Assembly (NCBI RefSeq): GCF_002395745.1
Contig: NZ_DGUN01000076.1
Span: 1 to 15,840, forward strand
DNA length: 15,840 nt
Reading direction: 5' to 3'
Source of the DNA: Fibrobacter sp. UBA4309
GTDB taxonomy: Bacteria; Fibrobacterota; Fibrobacteria; Fibrobacterales; Fibrobacteraceae
The position numbers and the translations under genes were made by a program. The notes below the pieces were generated by a model. It was not told where the DNA came from. It ran no database searches and saw nothing but the letters and a program-made list of their open reading frames with translations. This document shows positions 1-6,038 of this stretch, one piece after another. The first letter of the stretch is position 1; every line of letters starts with the position of its first letter.

Positions 1-1
1 C

Positions 2-616
2 CTCAAGAAGCAGAAACTCTCCCCCATTCCCGTCCAGACGCTGAACGAAGAAGCGGAAACGACCCGCTATTTCGGCGGTGACCTCAAGGAATTCATCGCC
101 GCGGCCAAGACGCTCGGCGCCAAGGGCATCTTCGTAGAGACGCTCTACCTCGAAGAAGACGAGTTCTTCTACGACAGCGGCATGGACGACGACGAATACC
201 TCGCCCTCTACGGCAACGGCGACTGCTGCTGCGACGGCGAGTGCAAGTGCGGCAAGGGCAAGAAGTCCAAGAAGAAGGACGACGACAGCGATGTCGACGG
301 AGTCTACTTCGAACCCGAAGACCTGGACGGTCTCGACCTCACGCTCCTCAAGCCGGAAATGGCCAAGTACCTCGACCGCATCGGCGAAGCCTGCGGCGTG
401 CGCCTCACGGTGCCGGGCGTCGACCACCTCGAAGTGGAACTGTTCGCCGAATGGTACGACAAGTTCGCCGAACTCGTGGACGAAGCTTCCGAAGCTATCG
501 AAATCGACCCGACCGATACGCTGAGGCAGGCACAGGCCATCTTCGAAGAAGCCGAAGACAAGAGCGTCAAGAAGATTGCCGCCCACCCGCCGAAGGGAAA
601 GAAAGCCAAGAAGTAA
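2..616 (+). CDS. Hypothetical acidic protein with Cys-cluster, 5' end outside window
   Basis: The reading frame is open from base 2 to a TAA at 614-616, so the gene begins upstream of the window; the internal ATG at 182 is not a convincing start because the same frame continues in front of it with similar composition. At least 204 residues are visible. I do not recognise the family. The visible part has an alpha/beta-looking segment (LGAKGIFVETLYLEEDEFFY), then a low-complexity stretch with five cysteines (GDCCCDGECKCGKGKK) running into Lys and Asp runs, then a mostly helical acidic region and a basic tail (PPKGKKAKK). The Cys cluster could bind a metal, but this is inference. No signal peptide or membrane segment is visible. 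A strong terminator follows 24 bases after the stop. Confidence 0.75.
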   Translation, partial: LKKQKLSPIPVQTLNEEAETTRYFGGDLKEFIAAAKTLGAKGIFVETLYLEEDEFFYDSGMDDDEYLALYGNGDCCCDGECKCGKGKKSKKKDDDSDVDGVYFEPEDLDGLDLTLLKPEMAKYLDRIGEACGVRLTVPGVDHLEVELFAEWYDKFAELVDEASEAIEIDPTDTLRQAQAIFEEAEDKSVKKIAAHPPKGKKAKK

Positions 617-639
617 TCGCCCCCCGCGATTTAGACATT

Positions 640-666
640 GCGGCCCGTAGATACGGGCCGCTTTTT
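640..666 (+). terminator. Rho-independent terminator of the hypothetical gene
   Basis: The arms GCGGCCCG (640-647) and CGGGCCGC (654-661) are perfectly complementary, around a 6-base loop, and are followed by five T at 662-666. It lies just after the stop codon at 616 on the plus strand. Confidence 0.9.
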
Positions 667-713
667 GTACGTCAAAAACATCCGAGCCAGGCGCCGCGAG
701 CTTTACAAGCGCA

Positions 714-743
714 CAAAAAAAGAGCGACCCACGCGGGCCGCCC
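714..743 (-). terminator. Terminator of the GH11-CBM6 xylanase gene
   Basis: On the minus strand GGGCGGCCC (743-735) pairs with GGGTCGCTC (730-722) as 9 pairs including two G-U, with a 4-base loop, followed by a T run (plus-strand A at 715-721). It faces the plus-strand terminator at 640-666, so the two converging genes are insulated from each other. Confidence 0.88.
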
Positions 744-767
744 TTTTAGAAGTTTTGAAGGAAAAAC

Positions 768-2291
768 TTACTTGATCGCGATGCGCTGCATCTTGGATCC
801 CTGCTTCACCAGGTAGACACCGGCGTTCTGGAAGCGGGCCTTAACAGCGTCCTTGATGGAAGCGCCGGCAGCCACGTCAACCTTGCCCATGAACTTGCCC
901 TGCATGTCGAACACCTGGAACGTCTTGCCGGAATTGGTGAGACGGACATCGCCGTTCAGGCCCAGAGGAGGTTCTTCGCCATCCAGGCTGAACTTCACGT
1001 AGTCCACGTTGGTGTTGTCGTTGGCAATCGTGATGCGGAGGACGTGTTCACCGGCGGTAAGGGTAGCCTTGCCCGTGGCTTCTTCGTAGGTATTCCAGTC
1101 TTCCTGGGTATTGCCTGTGAAAGCGAGAGAAGCAAGAGCCGTGCCATCGAGAGAGAGTTCAACCGTGCCGGAACCGGAACCGTTAGAAACGTAGGCCGAG
1201 ATATCGTATTCGCCAGCCTTGGTGACGTTCACGGTGTATTCGAGCCACAGGTCCTTAGCAGTGTAGCCGATAGCCTTGCCGGTACCGCCATTCACGATAT
1301 CAACTGTGGGATAGTCTTCACCGCGGTAGTCGTGGTCGCCATCTTCGCCAGAGGCGCCCTGAGTGCCGGAGTAAGAATCGCCATAGTTGCCTTCGTCAAA
1401 GTTTTCGGCTTCAACAGTACCCGGAATCGATGCGGCAGTGCCACCGAACGGCTTGCGGTCGATCGGGGTCGGCGGTTCAGACGGCTGGCCGTTTTCGCTC
1501 ATGTCGAAGTAGGTATATTCCACGGAACCCGTTGCATTACCACCGGCTTCGGTCATGAGCATCACTTCGGTCACGTTACCGAACTTGAGGGTCATCGTTT
1601 CGCCACCCTTAGAACCCTTGAGCTGTTTCTGCTGGCCCGTAAAGAGTTCGTTCCACTTGTCAAAGTGGGCCTGGATGTCGATATGGCCGCACTGACGCGG
1701 AGACTGGCGGATGCTGAAAATCTGCAAGAAGGTAGAAGTACCCGTCTTGGAAGGTTCCTGCTGACGCACAAAGGCATGGATGGTGTAAGTGGCTCCGTCA
1801 ACGGTAATTTCGCCAAACTTGTCGCCCACATACTGTTCATTCGGTTTGCTGTACCAGTCATCCACGATGTAGTATTCCACCTGCGGATTCACCGTCCAGC
1901 CATAAATACCGATGTAGCCGTACTGGGCAGAACCTGTCTTGGTGTACTTGTAGTCGGCAGTGTACTGCATGCCCTTGACACTCTTACCCGGGCCATTATC
2001 GCCGTAACGGAAACCCACACGAGCCAGGAAGTCCGTGTTATTGCTCCAGTTGGCCTTGAAAGTACCGTTGTCGTAGTAGGTCATGGAGTTGGAACCACCC
2101 TGGGACCACTGTTCAAAGCCCCACGAAGTGCCGCCAATGGACCCCGTCTGGTTGCCGTTCACCTGGTGGCCGGAACCCTGTGCAACAGGCATAGCGTCCT
2201 TACACGCATCGACGGCGTAGGCAGAAGTAGCAAGGCCGAAAGCAAGCACCAAGCCTGCCTTGACCGCGAAATTCAAAGATGACTTTTTCAT
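768..2291 (-). CDS. Secreted GH11 endo-1,4-beta-xylanase with CBM6 and C-terminal module
   Basis: Predicted extracellular endo-xylanase of 507 residues. A signal peptide covers 1-26 (cleavage after AYA). The GH11 catalytic domain spans about 30-265: the nucleophile is Glu139 in VEYYIVDDW, the acid/base is Glu248 in LMTEAGG, and the thumb-like EPSKTGTSTF is present. Residues about 288-437 match a CBM6 carbohydrate-binding module (starts GTVEAENFDEG, ends NTNVDYVKFSLDG). The last 50 residues (FQVFDMQGKFMG to VYLVKQGSKMQRIAIK) are the same C-terminal module as in XynC. The frame extends to an ATG at 2402, but the start at 2291 is chosen because it begins the signal peptide and has AGGAG 5 bases upstream. 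The catalytic domain is closely related to domain 1 of XynC. The promoter region carries the shared palindrome at 2371-2388. Confidence 0.95.
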   Translation of the reverse strand: MKKSSLNFAVKAGLVLAFGLATSAYAVDACKDAMPVAQGSGHQVNGNQTGSIGGTSWGFEQWSQGGSNSMTYYDNGTFKANWSNNTDFLARVGFRYGDNGPGKSVKGMQYTADYKYTKTGSAQYGYIGIYGWTVNPQVEYYIVDDWYSKPNEQYVGDKFGEITVDGATYTIHAFVRQQEPSKTGTSTFLQIFSIRQSPRQCGHIDIQAHFDKWNELFTGQQKQLKGSKGGETMTLKFGNVTEVMLMTEAGGNATGSVEYTYFDMSENGQPSEPPTPIDRKPFGGTAASIPGTVEAENFDEGNYGDSYSGTQGASGEDGDHDYRGEDYPTVDIVNGGTGKAIGYTAKDLWLEYTVNVTKAGEYDISAYVSNGSGSGTVELSLDGTALASLAFTGNTQEDWNTYEEATGKATLTAGEHVLRITIANDNTNVDYVKFSLDGEEPPLGLNGDVRLTNSGKTFQVFDMQGKFMGKVDVAAGASIKDAVKARFQNAGVYLVKQGSKMQRIAIK

Positions 2292-2321
2292 ATTAACTCC
2301 TGTAGAAAAATCCCTTTTACC

Positions 2322-2350
2322 ATAAAATAGCTCTGTTTTTTCAAAGTCAA
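2322..2350 (-). promoter_or_regulatory. Probable sigma70-type promoter of GH11-CBM6 gene
   Basis: On the minus strand TTGACT (plus 2345-2350) and TTTTAT (plus 2322-2327) are separated by 17 bases; TATTTT overlaps as an alternative -10. Transcription would start near 2315, giving a leader of about 24 bases that contains the AGGAG ribosome site. Confidence 0.55.
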
Positions 2351-2370
2351 ATATTGGCGGATAAATTGCC

Positions 2371-2388
2371 GTTGTTGCCGAAAACAAC
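2371..2388 (-). promoter_or_regulatory. Palindromic operator-like site, GTTGTT-N6-AACAAC (copy 1)
   Basis: A perfect 6+6 inverted repeat with a 6-base spacer, whose near edge is 80 bases from the start codon of the GH11-CBM6 gene. The same site recurs at 4462-4479, 4747-4764 and 5961-5978 at almost the same distance from a start codon. Its centre lies near -64 relative to the predicted transcription start, a position typical of activator sites. The protein that binds it is not encoded in this window. Confidence 0.7.
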
Positions 2389-2419
2389 ACCAAAAAGGGC
2401 AAAAATGGGATTTTTACAC

Positions 2420-2447
2420 AAAAAAAACGCCCCGCAAAACGGGGCGT
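2420..2447 (-). terminator. Terminator of xynC
   Basis: A perfect 8-bp stem, ACGCCCCG (2427-2434) with CGGGGCGT (2440-2447), has a 5-base loop and is followed on the minus strand by a run of T (plus-strand A at 2420-2427). It lies 23 bases past the xynC stop. Confidence 0.93.
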
Positions 2448-2469
2448 CGAGAAAAGCTACAAGATTGTA

Positions 2470-4383
2470 CTAGCGGGTAACCGTAATTCTACGGAGCCAC
2501 TGACCCTGCTTGACCAGGTAGACCTGGGCCTTCGGGAAGCTGGCCTTCAAGGCTGTCGTCACGGACGTGCCCGGGAGAACTTCGAGCTTTCCGAGGTAGC
2601 GACCCTGCGGATCGAACACCTGGAAGGTTCCGCTCGGCTGCACATAGTCAAGGTCGTTGACCAAGGCGTATGTACCGCCGGAAGAGCCCGGATTGACACT
2701 TGCGCTGGACCTGCCGAAGCTGCCGCTAGACCTGCCGAAGCTACCGCTGGACCTGGCAACACTGCCACTGGACTTGGCCACTTCACTGGAGCTGGATTCC
2801 GGAGCAGCGACTTCGAGCGGATGAGCCTTGTCGGTCATCTTGAAGTAGTTAACATCGAACGAGCCCGAGCCACCACCGGCTTCGACAAGCACCTTGGCTT
2901 CATACATCTTACCCATCTTCATGCCGAGGGATTCCCACTTCTTGAAGTGAGCCGAGATGTCGATATGGCCACAGGAACGGGCACCCTTACGCTTGCTGAA
3001 GTACTGCGGGAAGGTAGCATTCCCCTTGATAGAGGGTGCGTTGTTACGCTGGTTCTGGTAAATTTCGTAGGTAGCACCATCAACCGTGAACTCACCCTTC
3101 TTCTGGCCAAGGAGGTTCGGACCCGGCTCGCTGAACCAGTCATCGACGATGTAGTATTCCACCAGCGGATCGACCGTCCAGCCGTAGATACCGATGTAGT
3201 TGTAGCCACCGGCGTTGCCACTCTTTTTCCAGTTAAAGTAGGCATCGATGGGGCCGAGATCTTCGTGAGATTTGTCTTCGTTGTACTTGAAGCCGACACG
3301 GGCAAGGAAGTCGTTGGTGCCACTCCATTTGGCAGTGAACGTACCGTTGTCGTAAGAGGTCATGGAGTTGTTGCCGCCCTGGTACCAGATTTCGTAATGG
3401 TACGGAGAGTTACCGACTTTACCCGTTGCGCTCTGGTTGTCACGGCCATTATCAACCTTGCCGTTGCCTTCGTGGCCCATCTGGTCCTTACAGGCATCGA
3501 TCGTACCGGAAGTCGTGCCGCTACCACCCTTAGAAGAACTGGACTTGGCAACAGAAGAGCTGGACTTCGCCGTGCTTGAACTCGTCGGAGAAGACTTGGC
3601 ATTGTCGGTCATATCGAAGTAAGTGTAGTCCACGGAACCTGTAGCGTTACCACCGGCTTCGGTCATGAGCATCACTTCGGTCACGTTACCGAACTTGAGC
3701 GAGGCAGAGCCACCGCCCTTGGAGCCGCGGAGCTGCTTCTGCTGTCCAGTAAAGAGTTCGTCCCACTTCTTGAAGTGGGCAGAAATGTCGATGTGGCCAC
3801 ACTGACGCGGAGTTTCGCGGATGCTGAAGAATTGCACGAACGTGGAAGTACCCGACTTGGAGGGTTCCTGCTGACGGAGGAACGCGTGGATGGTGTACTT
3901 GGCGCCATCGACGGTGATTTCGCCGAACTTTTCACCCACATACTGTTCGCTCGGCTTGCTGAACCAGTCGTCCACGATGTAGTATTCCGTTTCCGGGTTC
4001 TTGGTCCAGCCGTACACACCGATATAGCCGTACTGGGCGTTACCGGTCTTGGTGTACTTGTAATCGACCGCAAAATTCTTCGACTTGTGGTCAATTCCGT
4101 TGCCGTTGTACTGGTAGCCCACACGCGTCAGGTAGTCGCTGGAGCCACTCCAGTTTGCCTTGAACGTTCCGTTGCTGTAGTAGGTCATGGAGGCGTTGCC
4201 ACCTTGGTACCACTGTTCGAAACCCCAAGGGGTTCCGCCAATGGAACCAACCCTGTTACCGCTCACCTGCGAGCCGTTTCCTGTATGCCCCATATTGTCA
4301 TTACAGGCATCAGCCGCATAGGCAGACACTGCCAATCCGAGCGTTAGAGCAAGGCCAATACCGGCCAAAGAACTTTTTTTCAT
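2470..4383 (-). CDS. xynC: XynC-type secreted xylanase with two GH11 catalytic domains
   Basis: Predicted extracellular endo-1,4-beta-xylanase of 637 residues. Signal peptide 1-23 (AYA cleavage). GH11 domain 1 spans about 27-262 with nucleophile Glu133 (TEYYIVDDW) and acid/base Glu242 (LMTEAGG). A Ser-rich linker covers about 264-293. GH11 domain 2 spans about 297-520 with Glu409 (LVEYYIVDDW), Glu501 (LVEAGG) and a canonical thumb motif, APSIKG. A second Ser/Gly/Arg linker (about 529-570) contains heptad repeats, and a C-terminal module runs from about 585 to 637 (FQVFDPQGRYLGKL, VYLVKQG). This matches the two-domain architecture known for Fibrobacter succinogenes XynC. The start has AGGAG 7 bases upstream. 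The palindrome at 4462-4479 lies upstream and a perfect terminator follows, so the gene is probably transcribed alone. Confidence 0.95.
   Translation of the reverse strand: MKKSSLAGIGLALTLGLAVSAYAADACNDNMGHTGNGSQVSGNRVGSIGGTPWGFEQWYQGGNASMTYYSNGTFKANWSGSSDYLTRVGYQYNGNGIDHKSKNFAVDYKYTKTGNAQYGYIGVYGWTKNPETEYYIVDDWFSKPSEQYVGEKFGEITVDGAKYTIHAFLRQQEPSKSGTSTFVQFFSIRETPRQCGHIDISAHFKKWDELFTGQQKQLRGSKGGGSASLKFGNVTEVMLMTEAGGNATGSVDYTYFDMTDNAKSSPTSSSTAKSSSSVAKSSSSKGGSGTTSGTIDACKDQMGHEGNGKVDNGRDNQSATGKVGNSPYHYEIWYQGGNNSMTSYDNGTFTAKWSGTNDFLARVGFKYNEDKSHEDLGPIDAYFNWKKSGNAGGYNYIGIYGWTVDPLVEYYIVDDWFSEPGPNLLGQKKGEFTVDGATYEIYQNQRNNAPSIKGNATFPQYFSKRKGARSCGHIDISAHFKKWESLGMKMGKMYEAKVLVEAGGGSGSFDVNYFKMTDKAHPLEVAAPESSSSEVAKSSGSVARSSGSFGRSSGSFGRSSASVNPGSSGGTYALVNDLDYVQPSGTFQVFDPQGRYLGKLEVLPGTSVTTALKASFPKAQVYLVKQGQWLRRITVTR
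2708..2770 (-). repeat. 21-nt tandem repeat encoding the XynC linker
   Basis: Three consecutive 21-base units (2708-2728, 2729-2749, 2750-2770), beginning GACCTGCCGAAG on the plus strand in the first two and diverging in the third, encode the heptads RSSGSFG, RSSGSFG and KSSGSVA-like. The unit length keeps the frame, so linker length could change by slippage. Confidence 0.85.
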
Positions 4384-4461
4384 AGATTACTCCTGTTTAA
4401 AATCCCACATTCTAAATTTATCCCATTTTTACCCATTTTCCCCTGTCCAGACCAATCAAGT

Positions 4462-4479
4462 GTTGTTGTAAACATCAAC
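4462..4479 (-). promoter_or_regulatory. Palindromic operator-like site upstream of xynC (copy 2)
   Basis: The plus strand reads GTTGTT-GTAAAC-ATCAAC, one substitution away from the perfect GTTGTT-N6-AACAAC palindrome. The near edge is 79 bases from the xynC start codon. Downstream a -10-like TAAATT/TAGAAT can be seen at 4409-4420, but no good -35 sequence, which would fit an activator-dependent promoter. Confidence 0.62.
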
Positions 4480-4522
4480 ATCGTTTTTCGCAAAAAAACG
4501 CAGCTTTATGTAAATTTCGTGC

Positions 4523-4548
4523 AAAAAAAACACCCCACTTTCGCGGGG
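4523..4548 (-). terminator. Orphan terminator upstream of xynC
   Basis: On the minus strand CCCCGC (4548-4543) pairs with GTGGGG (4538-4533) around a GAAA tetraloop, and a T run follows (plus-strand A at 4523-4530). The fifth pair is G-U on the minus strand but a mismatch on the plus strand, so it is oriented minus. It lies about 240 bases beyond the terminator of the gene at 4825-5883, so it appears to end a separate small transcript. Confidence 0.8.
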
Positions 4549-4595
4549 CGACTGCAAGTCTCACGACACAAGGAGTTTTATCTCGGGATTTTCCT

Positions 4596-4670
4596 TCATG
4601 GAACGAGCAGATTTTTTTGGTGTCCCAGAAGAAAAGCGACACTCCAAAACACCGAGGCGCTTAACATCAT
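4596..4670 (-). CDS. Possible 24-residue ORF in orphan transcription unit
   Basis: An ORF starting ATGATG at 4670 encodes MMLSASVFWSVAFLLGHQK and five more residues, with GGAG placed 4 bases upstream. The peptide is hydrophobic and resembles a truncated signal peptide. An in-frame start at 4718 would give 40 residues but lacks a ribosome site. It lies between a promoter-like sequence with the xylanase palindrome 77 bases upstream of the ATG and a clear terminator at 4523-4548. It may be a real small peptide, the remnant of a deleted secreted-protein gene, or just part of a small RNA. Coding evidence is weak. Confidence 0.3.
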   Translation of the reverse strand: MMLSASVFWSVAFLLGHQKNLLVP

Positions 4671-4695
4671 GAACTCCAAAGGGCCAAGCCCATAC

Positions 4696-4724
4696 ATACA
4701 AACTACACAAAGTCGCATTGCCAA
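4696..4724 (-). promoter_or_regulatory. Candidate promoter of the orphan small transcript
   Basis: On the minus strand TTGGCA (plus 4719-4724) and TTGTAT (plus 4696-4701) are separated by 17 bases. A start near 4689 would give a transcript of roughly 165 bases ending at the terminator at 4523-4548. Confidence 0.4.
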
Positions 4725-4746
4725 AGGCAACTTTTTTTCTGTTGCC

Positions 4747-4764
4747 GTTGTAGGCCTCTACAAC
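4747..4764 (-). promoter_or_regulatory. Palindromic operator-like site upstream of the orphan unit (copy 4)
   Basis: The plus strand reads GTTGTA-GGCCTC-TACAAC, with the same 6-N6-6 geometry as the other copies and one symmetrical change in each half; the inverted repeat extends to seven bases per arm. The near edge is 77 bases from the ATG at 4670. It also directly abuts the T run of the terminator at 4765-4795. Confidence 0.5.
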
Positions 4765-4795
4765 AAAAAAGCGTCCCGGACTTTCGGCCGGAACG
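4765..4795 (-). terminator. Terminator of the divergent GH11-like gene
   Basis: On the minus strand CGTTCCGG (4795-4788) pairs with CCGGGACG (4779-4772) with one G-U, and is followed by six T (plus-strand A at 4765-4770). It lies 29 bases after the stop at 4825. Confidence 0.85.
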
Positions 4796-4824
4796 ACTAA
4801 TTTGTTTTTTTTCGCAGAAAAACG

Positions 4825-5883
4825 CTATTTTACCAAGACTCTCGCCTTGCCGTATTTTGCGGTAACTGCCTTGTCGACGCTAGTCCCCGCCGGAACGAAC
4901 AGATGGCCCAGCACGCGTCCCTGCAAGTCGAAAACCGTCAAGTGGCGGTCGACGGCGCTTACGCGGGCCACCAGCGGGAGGACATCCGTAGAGCTGGAAG
5001 ATTCCTCGACAGCGCTAGAGGTTTCTGCCGCAGAGCTAGAAGAACCGGCGACAGAACTAGAAGATTCCTCGTCAGTCTTGTTGCTAGTAAAGTCTATATA
5101 TGTATACTCGGCGGAACCCTTGGCATTGCCATCGCCAAAGGCTTCGACCGTAGCCATCACGCTGGACAAATTGCCGAACTTGAGCGTAACTTTCTTAAGG
5201 GTTCCCTTGAGGTCCGGGATGCTATCGCTTTGCCCAGCAAAGAGTTCAGCAAACTTGTTTAAATGGGCCGAAACACTCATATGACCACACTCGCGCGGCG
5301 TCTCGCGAATGCTAGTAATCTGCATAAAATAGGTATATTCCCTAAAGGCCTCCCCTTCTTCGCGCAACTGGGCATAAATCGCATATTTTGCGCCATCCAC
5401 CTCGATTTCGCCAAATTTACGCCCGAAAGACGCTTCTTCGATATTGCCGGCCCAGTCGTCTATAATAAAGAACTCGTTAAACGGTTTTGTAGTCCAGCCA
5501 TGGACACCGACATAGGCGCCTCCGGACTCAACATTCTTCGTATACCTGTAATCCAAGGAAAAATTCTTGGTTTTGACGTTCATGCCATCGCCACCATAGC
5601 TGAATCCGACACGGGCCAAGAAATCATAGGTATCATTCCACTCGGCCTTGAACAAGCCGCTATTATAATAGGTCAATTTTTTCCCGTTGGACGTATTCGA
5701 CCCGTCAAACCACAGTTGGTAACTCAGCGCCGATCCAGGGATAGAACCATCCGTGCTGCCAGTCACAACGTAAGCATCCCCCTTGAGGGGCATATCTCCG
5801 GCGGTGCACGCATCGACCGCATAGGCGGAAACCGAAGCCCCCATCAAAAGGGCGAGACACAAATTCATCATTTTGCTATTCAT
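4825..5883 (-). CDS. Divergent GH11-like secreted protein with altered active site
   Basis: A 352-residue paralog of the two neighbouring xylanases. Signal peptide 1-22 (SAYA cleavage), GH11-like domain about 25-266, Ser/Glu-rich linker about 271-299, and a shortened C-terminal module 313-352 (LTVFDLQGRVLGHL). The two catalytic glutamates are kept: Glu137 in FNEFFIIDDW and Glu247 in TVEAFGDG. However, the Tyr normally in YGW is His128 (VHGW), the second Tyr of EYY is Phe139, and the thumb motif PSxxGTSTF is replaced by EEGEAFREYTYF. These are positions where Tyr is important in characterised GH11 xylanases, so activity may be reduced, altered or lost; a binding role is possible. The ribosome site is weak (GACGGTAG). 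Upstream lie a promoter and palindrome copy 3. Confidence 0.88.
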   Translation of the reverse strand: MNSKMMNLCLALLMGASVSAYAVDACTAGDMPLKGDAYVVTGSTDGSIPGSALSYQLWFDGSNTSNGKKLTYYNSGLFKAEWNDTYDFLARVGFSYGGDGMNVKTKNFSLDYRYTKNVESGGAYVGVHGWTTKPFNEFFIIDDWAGNIEEASFGRKFGEIEVDGAKYAIYAQLREEGEAFREYTYFMQITSIRETPRECGHMSVSAHLNKFAELFAGQSDSIPDLKGTLKKVTLKFGNLSSVMATVEAFGDGNAKGSAEYTYIDFTSNKTDEESSSSVAGSSSSAAETSSAVEESSSSTDVLPLVARVSAVDRHLTVFDLQGRVLGHLFVPAGTSVDKAVTAKYGKARVLVK

Positions 5884-5908
5884 TTTCTACCGTCAGTTTC
5901 TTCTAACC

Positions 5909-5936
5909 TGTATAATATATACCACTAGGCACCCAA
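5909..5936 (-). promoter_or_regulatory. Probable promoter of the divergent GH11-like gene
   Basis: The minus strand shows an AT-rich box TATATATTATACA; TTGGGT (plus 5931-5936) and TATACA (plus 5909-5914) are 16 bases apart. Transcription would begin near 5902, placing palindrome copy 3 near -67. Confidence 0.5.
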
Positions 5937-5960
5937 GGACAGGCTCCAAGAAGAAATGAT

Positions 5961-5978
5961 GTTGTTCATAAAAACAAC
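5961..5978 (-). promoter_or_regulatory. Palindromic operator-like site (copy 3)
   Basis: A perfect GTTGTT-CATAAA-AACAAC inverted repeat (extends to 7 bases per arm, 5960-5979). The near edge is 78 bases from the start codon at 5883. It lies between the gyrA terminator and the promoter of the GH11-like gene. Confidence 0.7.
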
Positions 5979-5981
5979 AAC

Positions 5982-6021
5982 AAAAAAAGGCGCTTTCCGA
6001 GTGGAAAACGCCTTTTTTTTT
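5982..6021. terminator. Terminator of gyrA, bidirectional in appearance
   Basis: GGCGCTTTCC (5989-5998) pairs with GGAAAACGCC (6003-6012) around a 4-base loop; the only imperfect pair is G-U on the minus strand. T runs flank it in both directions (minus: plus-strand A at 5982-5988; plus: 6013-6021). It lies 17 bases after the gyrA stop and mainly serves the minus strand. Confidence 0.92.
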
Positions 6022-6038
6022 AAAGCGAGTTGCCGGAA

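Noticed and set aside
1044..2282. Long plus-strand ORF of 412 codons opposite the GH11-CBM6 gene
   Set aside because: It is antisense to a gene with catalytic motifs, signal peptide, ribosome site and terminator. Its composition is that of a shadow frame in GC-rich codon use. Similar ORFs opposite xynC, gyrA and the GH5 gene were dropped for the same reason.
2292..2402. N-terminal extension of the GH11-CBM6 ORF to an ATG at 2402
   Set aside because: It would place the signal peptide internally and overrun the promoter, palindrome and ribosome site. The start at 2291 explains all of them.
2708..2770. Tandem repeats considered as a CRISPR-like array
   Set aside because: No unique spacers; the 21-base units are contiguous and encode a protein linker. 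No CRISPR array was seen anywhere in the window.
4718..4746. Small hairpins TTGCC-AAA-GGCAA and GGCAAC-N9-GTTGCC followed or spanned by a T run on the plus strand
   Set aside because: Short stems, and no plus-strand gene precedes them, so I did not call a plus-strand terminator. They may contribute to structure around the orphan promoter.
4519..4800. Plus-strand ORF of 93 codons in the gap between the GH11-like gene and xynC
   Set aside because: No ribosome site, no recognisable domain, and it runs through two minus-strand terminators and the palindrome, so it is probably chance.
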